Shown: positions 24,392 through 32,405 of the stretch, piece by piece
Layout: each line of letters begins with the position of its first letter
Position numbering within the stretch: the stretch's first letter is position 1
DNA from: Azoarcus sp.
GTDB lineage: Bacteria; Pseudomonadota; Gammaproteobacteria; Burkholderiales; Rhodocyclaceae
NCBI GenBank assembly: GCA_030604735.1
Contig: JAUVVG010000035.1
Coordinates: 1-39,331, forward strand
DNA length: 39,331 nucleotides
Direction of reading: 5' to 3'
Program-made: the position numbers and the translations under genes
Notes under the pieces: model-generated
What the model was told of the DNA's origin: nothing
Database searches by the model: none
The model's input: only the letters and a program-made list of their open reading frames with translations

Positions 24392-27106
24392 ATGACTCAG
24401 GCAAAACCCGCTTCACTGGAAATCCAGAAACCCTACGCGCTGTCGGCTGACGAAGCGCTGAGCCGGCTCTCCGCCACCAAGGAAGGCCTGTCCTCGGATG
24501 AGGCGGCACGCCGACTGTCCGAGGTTGGCCCCAACCGCTTGCCGACGCCGCCCAAGGACGGGCTGCTGAAACGCTTCTTCAAGCACTTCAACGACGTGCT
24601 GATCTATGTTCTGATCGCCGCCGCCGCCATCACGGCCGTGCTCGGGCACTGGATCGATACCGCGGTGATCATGGGCGTGGTCGTCATCAACGCCATCATC
24701 GGTTTCATCCAGGAAGGCAAGGCTGAGGAGGCGCTGGAGGGCATCCGCAAGATGCTGTCGCTGCACGCCCACGCCCGCCGCGACAACCAGTGGTCCGAGG
24801 TCGAGGCCGACGGGCTGGTGCCGGGCGACATCGTGCGCCTGCGCTCGGGTGACCGAGTGCCGGCCGACCTGCGCCTGATCGAGGCCACCAACCTGCGCAT
24901 CGAGGAGTCCGCGCTCACCGGCGAGTCCGTGCCGGCGGACAAGAGCACCGAACAGGTGGCGAGCGACGCGGGCGTGGGCGACCGCTTCGGCATGGCCTAT
25001 TCCGGCACCATGGTTGCCGCTGGTCGCGGCATCGGCGTCGTCACCGCGACCGGCCCGAACACCGAGCTCGGCCGCATCAACCGCATGATCTCCGAGGTGC
25101 AGACGCTGCAGACCCCACTGACCCGGCAAATGGCACAGTTCAGCAAGATCCTGTCGGTGGTCATCGTCGCGCTCGCGGCCCTGATGCTGGTGATCGGGAT
25201 CACGTTGCACGACTTTCCGTTGGGCGAGGTCTTCCTGGCCGCAATCGGTTTCGCAGTGGCCGCGATTCCGGAGGGCTTGCCTGCGATCCTCACGATTACG
25301 CTGGCACTCGGCGTGCAGCGCATGGCCCAGCGCAATGCCATCACCCGCAAGCTGACCGCAGTCGAGACCCTGGGCTCGGTCACGGTGATCTGCTCGGACA
25401 AAACCGGCACGCTCACCAAGAACGAGATGACCGCCCGCCACGTGATCACGAAAGGCGGCTCTTACCACGTCAGCGGAACCGGCTACCGTCCCGAGGGCGA
25501 CATCACCCTGAATGGCAAGGTCGCCGACCTGACGCAACATGGCCATCTGCACGCGGTGGTCGAGGTCGTCGCGGTCGCCAACGACACCCATATCGCCGAA
25601 GACGACGGCCAATGGAAGGTCACCGGCGAACCCACCGAAGGCGCGCTGCGCACCCTCGCACACAAGGCCGGCTTCGACGCAGACGCGCACGAGCGCCACG
25701 CCAGCATCCCGTTCGAATCGGCCAACAAATTCATGGCCACGCTCAACACCACGCCGAGCGGGCAGCGCCGTATCCTGCTCAAGGGTGCGCCCGACCGCCT
25801 CCTCGACCGTTGTCACAAGGAACTGGGCGCGGACGGCGAGGCGGAACCACTGGAACGCGATTTCTGGGAAGAGCAGATCGAAAGGCTCAGCGCCGAAGGC
25901 CTGCGCGTGCTCGCCGCAGCCGCGCGCGAAGTCCCGGGCAGCAAGGGCGACCTCGCACTGGAGGACCTCGAAGAGGAGATGATCTTCCTCGGCCTGATCG
26001 GCATCATCGACCCGCCCCGTCCGGAGGCGATAGCCGCGATCAAGTCCTGCCACACGGCAGGCATCCGGGTAAAAATGATCACCGGCGACCATGCCGGCAC
26101 CGCGCGTGCGATCGGCATCGAGATGGGGCTGGGCCAGGGCGAAGAACTCAAGGTGATTTCCGGGGCCGAGATCGAGGCGGCCTCGGACGAGGCGTTGCAG
26201 CAGATCGCTCATGACTGCGACATCTTCGCCCGCACCAGCCCCGAGCACAAGCTGCGCCTGGTGAAGGCACTACAGGCACGCGGCGAAGTCGTGGCGATGA
26301 CCGGCGACGGGGTCAACGACGCCCCGGCGCTCAAGCGCGCCGATGTCGGCGTGGCGATGGGCATCAAGGGCACCGAGGCCACCAAGGAGGCGGCCGAGAT
26401 CGTGCTCGCCGACGACAACTTCTCGTCCATCGAGCGCGCGGTAGAGGAAGGCCGCACCATCTACGACAACCTGAAGAAGGCCATCCTCTTCATCCTGCCG
26501 ACCAACGGTGCCCAGGGCCTGGTGATGCTGGCCGCGGTGGTGTTCGGCCTCACCCTGCCGCTGACACCGGTGCAGATCCTGTGGGTGAACATGGTGGTGG
26601 CAATCACGCTGGCGCTGGCACTGGCCTTCGAGCCGGCCGAGCCGGGGGTCATGCAGCGCCCGCCACGCAAGCCCGGCGCGCCTATCATGGGACGTGCGAT
26701 GCTGTGGCGGGTGGCAATCGTGTCACTGCTGATCGGGGGCGCTACCATCGCCATGTTCGAGTTCGAACTGGCGATGGACATGGAATTGGGGGTGGCGCGG
26801 ACGATGGCGGTCAACACCCTGGTGATCGCGCAGACCTTCTACCTCTTCAACGCCCGCTTCCTGACCGAGTCGAGCCTGCGCATGAAGCTGGTGTTCACCA
26901 ACCGCGCCGCACTGGTCGCCGTCGGCGTACTGGTCTCACTGCAACTGGGGTTCGTCTACCTGCCGTTCATGAACCTCTGGTTCGGTACCGCGCCGCTGGA
27001 ACTTCGCCACTGGCTGGTGCCGCTGGGCATCGGCGTCGCCGTCTTTCTGATCATCGAGGCGGAAAAGGCCTGGAATCGTCAACGCATTCCCAAGACCGCG
27101 CCATAA
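24392..27106 (+). CDS. P2-type cation-transporting ATPase
   Basis: A 904-residue P-type ATPase with the standard order: N-terminal cation-ATPase domain, actuator motif LTGES, phosphorylation site D336 in DKTGTLT, hinge MTGDGVNDAPALKRADVG, and ten membrane segments. Segment 4 has the calcium-pump-like PEGLP (E294). Against the sarcoplasmic calcium pump, segment 5 reads N705-G-A-Q708 where NVGE is usual, and segment 6 reads N733-M-V-V-A737 where N-L-V-T-D is usual, so two of the acidic ion ligands are missing. The transported ion is therefore uncertain; H+, Na+, K+ or Mg2+ are alternatives to Ca2+. The ATG at 24392 is preferred over an in-frame TTG four codons earlier. Confidence 0.9.
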   Translation: MTQAKPASLEIQKPYALSADEALSRLSATKEGLSSDEAARRLSEVGPNRLPTPPKDGLLKRFFKHFNDVLIYVLIAAAAITAVLGHWIDTAVIMGVVVINAIIGFIQEGKAEEALEGIRKMLSLHAHARRDNQWSEVEADGLVPGDIVRLRSGDRVPADLRLIEATNLRIEESALTGESVPADKSTEQVASDAGVGDRFGMAYSGTMVAAGRGIGVVTATGPNTELGRINRMISEVQTLQTPLTRQMAQFSKILSVVIVALAALMLVIGITLHDFPLGEVFLAAIGFAVAAIPEGLPAILTITLALGVQRMAQRNAITRKLTAVETLGSVTVICSDKTGTLTKNEMTARHVITKGGSYHVSGTGYRPEGDITLNGKVADLTQHGHLHAVVEVVAVANDTHIAEDDGQWKVTGEPTEGALRTLAHKAGFDADAHERHASIPFESANKFMATLNTTPSGQRRILLKGAPDRLLDRCHKELGADGEAEPLERDFWEEQIERLSAEGLRVLAAAAREVPGSKGDLALEDLEEEMIFLGLIGIIDPPRPEAIAAIKSCHTAGIRVKMITGDHAGTARAIGIEMGLGQGEELKVISGAEIEAASDEALQQIAHDCDIFARTSPEHKLRLVKALQARGEVVAMTGDGVNDAPALKRADVGVAMGIKGTEATKEAAEIVLADDNFSSIERAVEEGRTIYDNLKKAILFILPTNGAQGLVMLAAVVFGLTLPLTPVQILWVNMVVAITLALALAFEPAEPGVMQRPPRKPGAPIMGRAMLWRVAIVSLLIGGATIAMFEFELAMDMELGVARTMAVNTLVIAQTFYLFNARFLTESSLRMKLVFTNRAALVAVGVLVSLQLGFVYLPFMNLWFGTAPLELRHWLVPLGIGVAVFLIIEAEKAWNRQRIPKTAP

Positions 27107-27136
27107 AGGGCGCCATAGCTTGCCGCAGTGGTCATA

Positions 27137-29035
27137 ATGGCATTCATGACCCCGGACCAGTGGCTCATCCTGATCATCCTGACGGCGACCGTCGTGATGT
27201 TTCTTTGGGGCCGCTGGCGCCACGACATGGTGGCGGTCGGCGCCCTGCTCGCCAGCGTCTTGGCCGGATTGATCCCGGCGCGCGAGGCCTTCGCCGGTTT
27301 TGGCCATCCTGCGGTGGTCACGGTCGCCTGCGTGCTGGTCCTCAGCCGCGGGCTGCAGACCTCGGGGGCCGTCGATGTACTGGCGCGCGCCGTGCTGCCG
27401 GCCCAGGCCGGACGGATGCTGAGCCTGGCCGCCCTGATGGGCCTGGGTGCCTTTCTGTCCGGCTTCATGAACAACGTCGGCGCGATGGCTCTGCTGATGC
27501 CGGTGGCGATCCACTTGTCGCAGCGGCTGGACCTCACCCCCGGCCAGGTGCTCATGCCGCTGGCCTTCGGTACGATTCTTGGCGGCATGACCACCTTGAT
27601 CGGTACGCCGCCCAACCTGATCGTCTCCGGTTTCCGCGCCGAGCATGGAATGGGTGGCTTCGCGATGTTCGACTTCACTCCGATCGGCCTCGCAGTCGCG
27701 GTGGTCGGAGTGCTGTTCGTCGCGCTGGTCGGCTGGCGGCTGGTTCCAGCGCGCAAGCAGGCGGGCATCGAGGGTTTCGAATCGGGCGCCTACATCACCG
27801 AGGTGCGCGTACTCGAGGACAGCAAGGCCGCCGGCATGCGTCTGGGCGAGATCGAAGCCGAACTCGCCGAAATCGACGCCCAGATCATCGGCCTGGTGCA
27901 GAGGGAAGTCCGCCTCATCGCTGCCAATGCGGGACGTACGGTACACGCCGGCGACATCCTGATGATCGAGGCCGAAGCCGAATCCTTGACCGGTGTGCTG
28001 TCCATTCTCGGCCTGAAGCTGGAAGAAGCGGTCAAACCGGAGGAAGACGAAGCCGAAGAAACGGTAGCCGAGGATGAACGACCATCCAAGGCGAAGGCGG
28101 CTGGTCGATCGGCAAACGGAGGCAAGGGAAAGGACAAGAACAAGAAGGCCGAGGAAACCGAAACCCCGGTCAAATCTGGCGAGGTGGTGTTGATGGAGCT
28201 TGCCGTGCTGCCCGGATCTCCGCTGGCAGGACGCTCGGCCAGCGACCTCTTGTTGCGCACCCGCTATGGGATCAACCTGCTCGCCCTGTCCCGGGAAGGG
28301 CAGCGTTCGATGAAACGACTGCGCTCGATTGCAATCCAGTCGGGCGACCTGCTGCTGTTGCAAGGCCCCCCCGAGTCGATCTCTGAGTTCGCCGCCGACA
28401 ACGCCTGCGTGCCGCTGGCGCAACGCGAGTTGCGCATCCCGAACAAACGCAAGATCTGGGAGGCCAGCCTGATCATGCTGTTCGCGATCGGCGCCGCCGC
28501 CTTCGGGCTGCTGCCGGCCGGGGTATCGTTCGCGATCGGCGTGCTCGCATCGATGGCGCTGCGCACCGTCCCGCCGCGCGCGGTTTACAACGCCATCGAC
28601 TGGCCGGTGATCGTCTTGCTGGCCGCCCTGATCCCGGTCGCGGGCGCGATGGAGGCCACGGGCACGGCCGACCTGGTCGCCCGTTTCCTGATCGACAATG
28701 TGGCGCAGGGGCACGCGATCATCGGACTGGTGCTGATTCTGGTGATCACCATGTTCCTGTCCGACCTGATGAACAATGCTGCCACCGCCGCGGTGATGTG
28801 CCCGATCGCGATCGGCACCGCCGCCGCACTGGGGGTGAACGTCGACTCGTTCCTGATGGCGGTGGCGATCGGGGCCTCGTGTGCCTTCCTGACCCCGATC
28901 GGACACCAGAACAACACCCTCATCCTCGGCCCCGGCGGTGTTCGCTTCGGCGACTACTGGAAGCTGGGCCTGCCGCTGGAAATCATCGTGGTCGCCGTCT
29001 CGGTGCCGTTGCTGCTGATCGTCTGGCCGCTCTGA
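27137..29035 (+). CDS. SLC13/ArsB-like permease with two RCK-C domains
   Basis: A 632-residue transporter. Two sets of hydrophobic segments (about 1-210 and 445-630) carry matching loops FLSGFMNNVGAMALLMPVA and MFLSDLMNNAATAAVMCPIA, the paired substrate and sodium-binding elements of the divalent-anion:Na+ symporter/ion-transporter fold, with GTPPNLIV in the first half. Between them lie two TrkA-C domains (about 218-295 and 350-425), known as ligand sensors in YbiR/SLC13-type permeases. They are separated by a stretch of about 55 residues rich in E, K, D and A. The start could be the ATG at 27137 or at 27146; neither has a good ribosome site. The substrate may be sulfate, a dicarboxylate or another anion. 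Confidence 0.88.
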   Translation: MAFMTPDQWLILIILTATVVMFLWGRWRHDMVAVGALLASVLAGLIPAREAFAGFGHPAVVTVACVLVLSRGLQTSGAVDVLARAVLPAQAGRMLSLAALMGLGAFLSGFMNNVGAMALLMPVAIHLSQRLDLTPGQVLMPLAFGTILGGMTTLIGTPPNLIVSGFRAEHGMGGFAMFDFTPIGLAVAVVGVLFVALVGWRLVPARKQAGIEGFESGAYITEVRVLEDSKAAGMRLGEIEAELAEIDAQIIGLVQREVRLIAANAGRTVHAGDILMIEAEAESLTGVLSILGLKLEEAVKPEEDEAEETVAEDERPSKAKAAGRSANGGKGKDKNKKAEETETPVKSGEVVLMELAVLPGSPLAGRSASDLLLRTRYGINLLALSREGQRSMKRLRSIAIQSGDLLLLQGPPESISEFAADNACVPLAQRELRIPNKRKIWEASLIMLFAIGAAAFGLLPAGVSFAIGVLASMALRTVPPRAVYNAIDWPVIVLLAALIPVAGAMEATGTADLVARFLIDNVAQGHAIIGLVLILVITMFLSDLMNNAATAAVMCPIAIGTAAALGVNVDSFLMAVAIGASCAFLTPIGHQNNTLILGPGGVRFGDYWKLGLPLEIIVVAVSVPLLLIVWPL

Positions 29036-29126
29036 GGCCAGATCCCTATTCAGGTCGGAACGAAAGGCGGAAACCTGTGCATCGGGCTGCTAGACTGCAC
29101 GCATCATTCATATCGGAAATCATCGC

Positions 29127-30047
29127 ATGGACGCTTTTCTGAGCTTTGCCGGCATCATCGTGATCGTGGTGATCGCGCTGCTTTTCGCAGGGGTCAAGAC
29201 CGTACCGCAGGGTGAAAAATGGACGGTGGAGCGCTTCGGGCGCTATACCCACACGCTGGACTCCGGGCTGCGGGTGATCGTGCCCTTCATCGACCGGATC
29301 GGGCGCAAGCTCACCGTGATGGAGCAGGTGCTGGATGTACCGGCGCAGACCGTGATCACCAAGGACAACGCCGCCGTGATCGCCGACGGGGTGGTGTTCT
29401 TCCGTATCGACGATGCCGCGCGCGCCGCCTACCAGGTGCGCCACCTCGAAGACGCCATCGTCAACCTGACCACCACCAACCTGCGCTCGGTGATCGGCTC
29501 GATGGACCTCGACGACACCTTGTCCAACCGCCAGAAGATCAACGAGATCCTGCTCAGCGTGGTGGACGAGGCGACCAACCCGTGGGGCATCAAGATCGTC
29601 CGCATCGAGATCCGCGACCTCAAGATGTCCACCGAGCTGCAGGACGCGATGAACCTGCAGATGACTGCCGAGCGACGTCGGCGCGCGCAGGTGACCGAAG
29701 CCAACGGCAAGCGCGAAGCCGAGATCCTGGCCGCCGAAGGCGAGAAACGCGCCGCGGTGCTGCGCGCCGAAGGTGACCGCGAAGCCGCCTTCCTGAACGC
29801 GGAGGCCCGCGAACGCGAAGCCGAAGCCGAAGCCAAGGCGACGATGATGGTGTCGCGGGCGATCGCCGAAGGCGACATCCAGGCGATCCAGTACTTTCTC
29901 GGCACCAAGTATGTGGAGGCCTTGCAGGAGATCGGCCGGGCACCCAACTCCAAACTGGTGCTGATGCCGCTCGAGGCCGGCGGCATCGCCGGCGCGGTCG
30001 CCGGGGTGACCGAGCTCATCCGCCAGACCCAGGCGGACAAGGCCTGA
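29127..30047 (+). CDS. SPFH/stomatin-like protein (QmcA type)
   Basis: A 306-residue protein with one N-terminal membrane segment (FLSFAGIIVIVVIALLFAGV) followed by a band-7/SPFH domain (VPQGEKWTVERFGRY, then NLRSVIGSMDLDDTLSNR) and a long coiled-coil of Glu-Ala-Lys/Arg repeats (about 180-245), ending in a hydrophobic tail. This is the standard stomatin layout for membrane-microdomain scaffolds that form large oligomeric cages. The next gene encodes a NfeD protein 16 nt downstream; stomatin and NfeD are a recurrent operon pair and act together in membrane quality control. No function more specific can be assigned. Confidence 0.93.
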   Translation: MDAFLSFAGIIVIVVIALLFAGVKTVPQGEKWTVERFGRYTHTLDSGLRVIVPFIDRIGRKLTVMEQVLDVPAQTVITKDNAAVIADGVVFFRIDDAARAAYQVRHLEDAIVNLTTTNLRSVIGSMDLDDTLSNRQKINEILLSVVDEATNPWGIKIVRIEIRDLKMSTELQDAMNLQMTAERRRRAQVTEANGKREAEILAAEGEKRAAVLRAEGDREAAFLNAEAREREAEAEAKATMMVSRAIAEGDIQAIQYFLGTKYVEALQEIGRAPNSKLVLMPLEAGGIAGAVAGVTELIRQTQADKA

Positions 30048-30063
30048 TGAACGGAATGCATCG

Positions 30064-30573
30064 ATGACCGCCCTCGAACCGCTCTTTCATTCGCCCTGGC
30101 CCTGGGTCATTGCCGGCGCGGTCCTGATCGGACTCGAGATCGTGGCGCCGGGAGTGTTTCTGCTGTGGATCGGTCTCGGGGCCGCGGCCGTCGGGCTATC
30201 GGTGCTGCTTGCCCCGGACATGCCCCTGCCCTGGCAGCTGATGGTCTTCGCCGTGGCGATGCTGGGATCGATCGCTATCGGTTTCATGATCCAGCGCCGC
30301 AGCCGGATCAGCATCTCGGGCACCACCCTCAACCGCGAACTCGACGCGCTGGTCGGACGCGAGGTCGAGGCGATACACGATTTTGCCGGTGGTCACGGAC
30401 GCATCCGGGTGGGAGACTCGAGCTACACCGCGCAGTGCGTCTCCACCACCCGGCCGGTCGCGGCCGGCGCGATCGTGCGCATTACCGGCCTGACAGCGGA
30501 TGGCATTTTGACGGTGGTGCCCTTGGACGATAGCCCCCGCTCGGGTCCGACGGGTACGAGCGAAAATCAATGA
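30064..30573 (+). CDS. NfeD family membrane protein (short form)
   Basis: A 169-residue protein with about three hydrophobic segments in the first 75 residues (WPWVIAGAVLIGLEIVAPGV, then LLWIGLGAAAVGLSVLLAP and LMVFAVAMLGSIAIGFM) and a C-terminal OB-fold-like domain (about 90-160: LVGREVEAIHDFAGGHGRI to GAIVRITGLTADGILTVVPL). It lacks the ClpP-like protease part of long NfeD proteins. Directly after the stomatin gene, it is the expected membrane partner of that scaffold. The short C-terminal tail (PRSGPTGTSENQ) is presumably disordered. The 157-nt gap that follows shows no clear terminator. Confidence 0.9.
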   Translation: MTALEPLFHSPWPWVIAGAVLIGLEIVAPGVFLLWIGLGAAAVGLSVLLAPDMPLPWQLMVFAVAMLGSIAIGFMIQRRSRISISGTTLNRELDALVGREVEAIHDFAGGHGRIRVGDSSYTAQCVSTTRPVAAGAIVRITGLTADGILTVVPLDDSPRSGPTGTSENQ

Positions 30574-30730
30574 AACCGGGATACAGGACTAGCGAATTCA
30601 TTCACTGTGCGGTCGAATGGCGACCTTGCGCCGTGGTCACGCCTCAATCCATCCGACGCTGCTGGATGAACGCACACAAAGGGGTCTCGTACTGTCTCGC
30701 ACTCCACACGCTGGAACAGGAGGCCACACC

Positions 30731-31204
30731 ATGAATACTCGATACGCATTGTTGCTCGCCGCAGCGATATCGTTGCCCGCCCCGGCCTGGGCAGAAACGG
30801 TCGGCGCCGTCGACACCGCCTTCAAGCTGATTGGCCGCAATCATCAGGTGGTGGTCGAGGTGTTCGATGACCCCAAGGTACAAGGCATCTCCTGCTATGT
30901 CTCACGCGCCCGCACCGGCGGCATCAGCGGCAGTCTGGGCCTGGCCGAAGATACCGCGGATGCATCGGTAGCCTGTCGTCAGGTCGGCGAGATCGCATTC
31001 GTCGAACCTTTGCGTCAGCAGGAAGAGGTGTTTTCGCAGAGCGCCTCGATCCTGTTCAAGAAGGTCCGCATCGTGCGCATGGCCGACACGCGACGCAACA
31101 CCCTTGTCTATCTGGTGTATAGCGACAAGCTGATCGACGGCAGTCCGCAAAACAACGTGACCGCGGTCCCGGTGCCCCGCTCGGTGCCCATTCCTATGCG
31201 CTGA
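30731..31204 (+). CDS. creA: CreA family periplasmic protein
   Basis: A 157-residue protein with a signal peptide (MNTRYALLLAAAISLPAPAWA, cleavage before E). The mature part matches CreA: VDTAFKLIGRNHQVVVEVFDD, then DPKVQGISCYVSRARTGG and a late TLVYLVYSDKLIDGSP. Two Cys (in ISCYV and VACRQ) could form a disulfide in the periplasm. CreA is encoded next to the CreBC two-component system in E. coli, but its function is unknown. GGAGG lies 8 nt before the ATG. No creB or creC is present here. It is flanked by the NfeD gene and a metallo-hydrolase gene, with no sign of shared regulation. Confidence 0.92.
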   Translation: MNTRYALLLAAAISLPAPAWAETVGAVDTAFKLIGRNHQVVVEVFDDPKVQGISCYVSRARTGGISGSLGLAEDTADASVACRQVGEIAFVEPLRQQEEVFSQSASILFKKVRIVRMADTRRNTLVYLVYSDKLIDGSPQNNVTAVPVPRSVPIPMR

Positions 31205-31428
31205 TGGCAAGCCATTCCGTCGAAACGGGTGCGAGCGACCGGTCGAAACCGTCTGTCGCCACCTGATGAGTACGCGCACCTTGCACAGCCGCTTCTTCTA
31301 TTGTGCTGGTCTCGAAGAAAGGGGAGCCAGTACCGGGGGAACGCTCTGCCCGAGGGAGTGATCAACGAGTCATGCAGCCACGCCCATGCACGAAGCGGCC
31401 GCCCCTTACCAGACATGAGGTCTCGAAC

Positions 31429-32289
31429 ATGCCACACGCCCAGATCCAGTCCTTCTTCGACCCGGCCACCTTCACGGTCACCCATGTCGTGTCCGACCCG
31501 ACCACCCGACACGCGGCGATCATGGACAGTGTGCTGGATTACGACCCCAAGTCAGGCCGCAGTTCCCGGGCCTCTGCCGACAAGGTCATTGCCTATGTCG
31601 AGGAGGCCGGCCTCGCCGTTGACTGGTTGCTCGAGACCCACGCCCACGCCGACCACCTGTCGGCCGCGCCGTATCTCAAACAGCAGCTTGGCGGCAAGAT
31701 CGGCATCGGTGCCCACATCCGCCAAGTGCAGGGGGTGTTCAAGGAGGTTTTCAATGCCAAGGACATGAACACCGATGGCGCCGAATTCGACCACTTGTTC
31801 GAAGACGGCGAGCGCTTCAAGATCGGTGAGTTGGACGTGGAAGCGATGCATACTCCAGGCCATACCCCGGCTTGCCTCACCTACCTCATCGGGCAGGATG
31901 CCTTCGTCGGCGACACCTTGTTCATGCCCGACTATGGCACCGCGCGCTGCGACTTCCCGGGCGGCGATGCAGCGACCTTGTTCCGCTCGATTCGCAAGGT
32001 ACTGTCGTTGCCACCCGAGACACGCCTGCATCTTTGCCACGACTATCCACCGGACGGCCGCGCGCCGAAATGGGTCACGACCGTCGCTGAACAACGTGCC
32101 GGCAACATCCATGTGCGCGACGGCATAGGCGAAGCGGACTTCGTCGCGATGCGCACCGCACGCGACAAGACTCTGGGCATGCCGACACTCATCCTGCCCG
32201 CCATCCAGGTGAATGTGCGTGCGGGCAACCTTCCGCCGGCCGAGGACAACGGCGTGCATTACCTCAAGATTCCGGTCGACCTGCTCTAG
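31429..32289 (+). CDS. MBL-fold metallo-hydrolase, persulfide-dioxygenase-like
   Basis: A 286-residue metallo-beta-lactamase-fold protein. The metal motif is H71-A-H73-A-D75-H76, followed by His in HTPGHTPACLTY, Asp in FVGDTLFMPDYGTARCDFPGG, and His in LCHDYPPDG. The TARCDFPGG element is that of ETHE1/Blh-type persulfide dioxygenases, which use mononuclear iron to oxidise glutathione persulfide to sulfite; the alternative is a glyoxalase II-like hydrolase. The start at 31429 has GAGG 8 nt upstream; the reading frame extends further upstream but that part does not look coding. No sulfide:quinone oxidoreductase or rhodanese gene lies beside it in this window. Confidence 0.88.
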   Translation: MPHAQIQSFFDPATFTVTHVVSDPTTRHAAIMDSVLDYDPKSGRSSRASADKVIAYVEEAGLAVDWLLETHAHADHLSAAPYLKQQLGGKIGIGAHIRQVQGVFKEVFNAKDMNTDGAEFDHLFEDGERFKIGELDVEAMHTPGHTPACLTYLIGQDAFVGDTLFMPDYGTARCDFPGGDAATLFRSIRKVLSLPPETRLHLCHDYPPDGRAPKWVTTVAEQRAGNIHVRDGIGEADFVAMRTARDKTLGMPTLILPAIQVNVRAGNLPPAEDNGVHYLKIPVDLL

Positions 32290-32405
32290 TCGGGGCGACA
32301 AGGGCGCACTCCTGTTGCAACTTCCTTGGCAGTCGCGACGCCTTCCAGTCACAAGCTGCGACAATGGCGGCCAATTCATTTTGAACGCCTTCTCAGGAAT
32401 CCCCC

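Noticed and set aside
24413-26248. 611-codon minus-strand frame opposite the P-type ATPase
   Set aside because: The plus-strand product has every P-type ATPase motif. The reverse frame is rich in His, Arg and Asp with no recognisable domain, as expected from GC-rich antisense.
26936-28906. 656-codon minus-strand frame opposite the SLC13-like gene
   Set aside because: Its composition is dominated by Gln, His, Asp and Arg and it lies antisense to a well-supported transporter.
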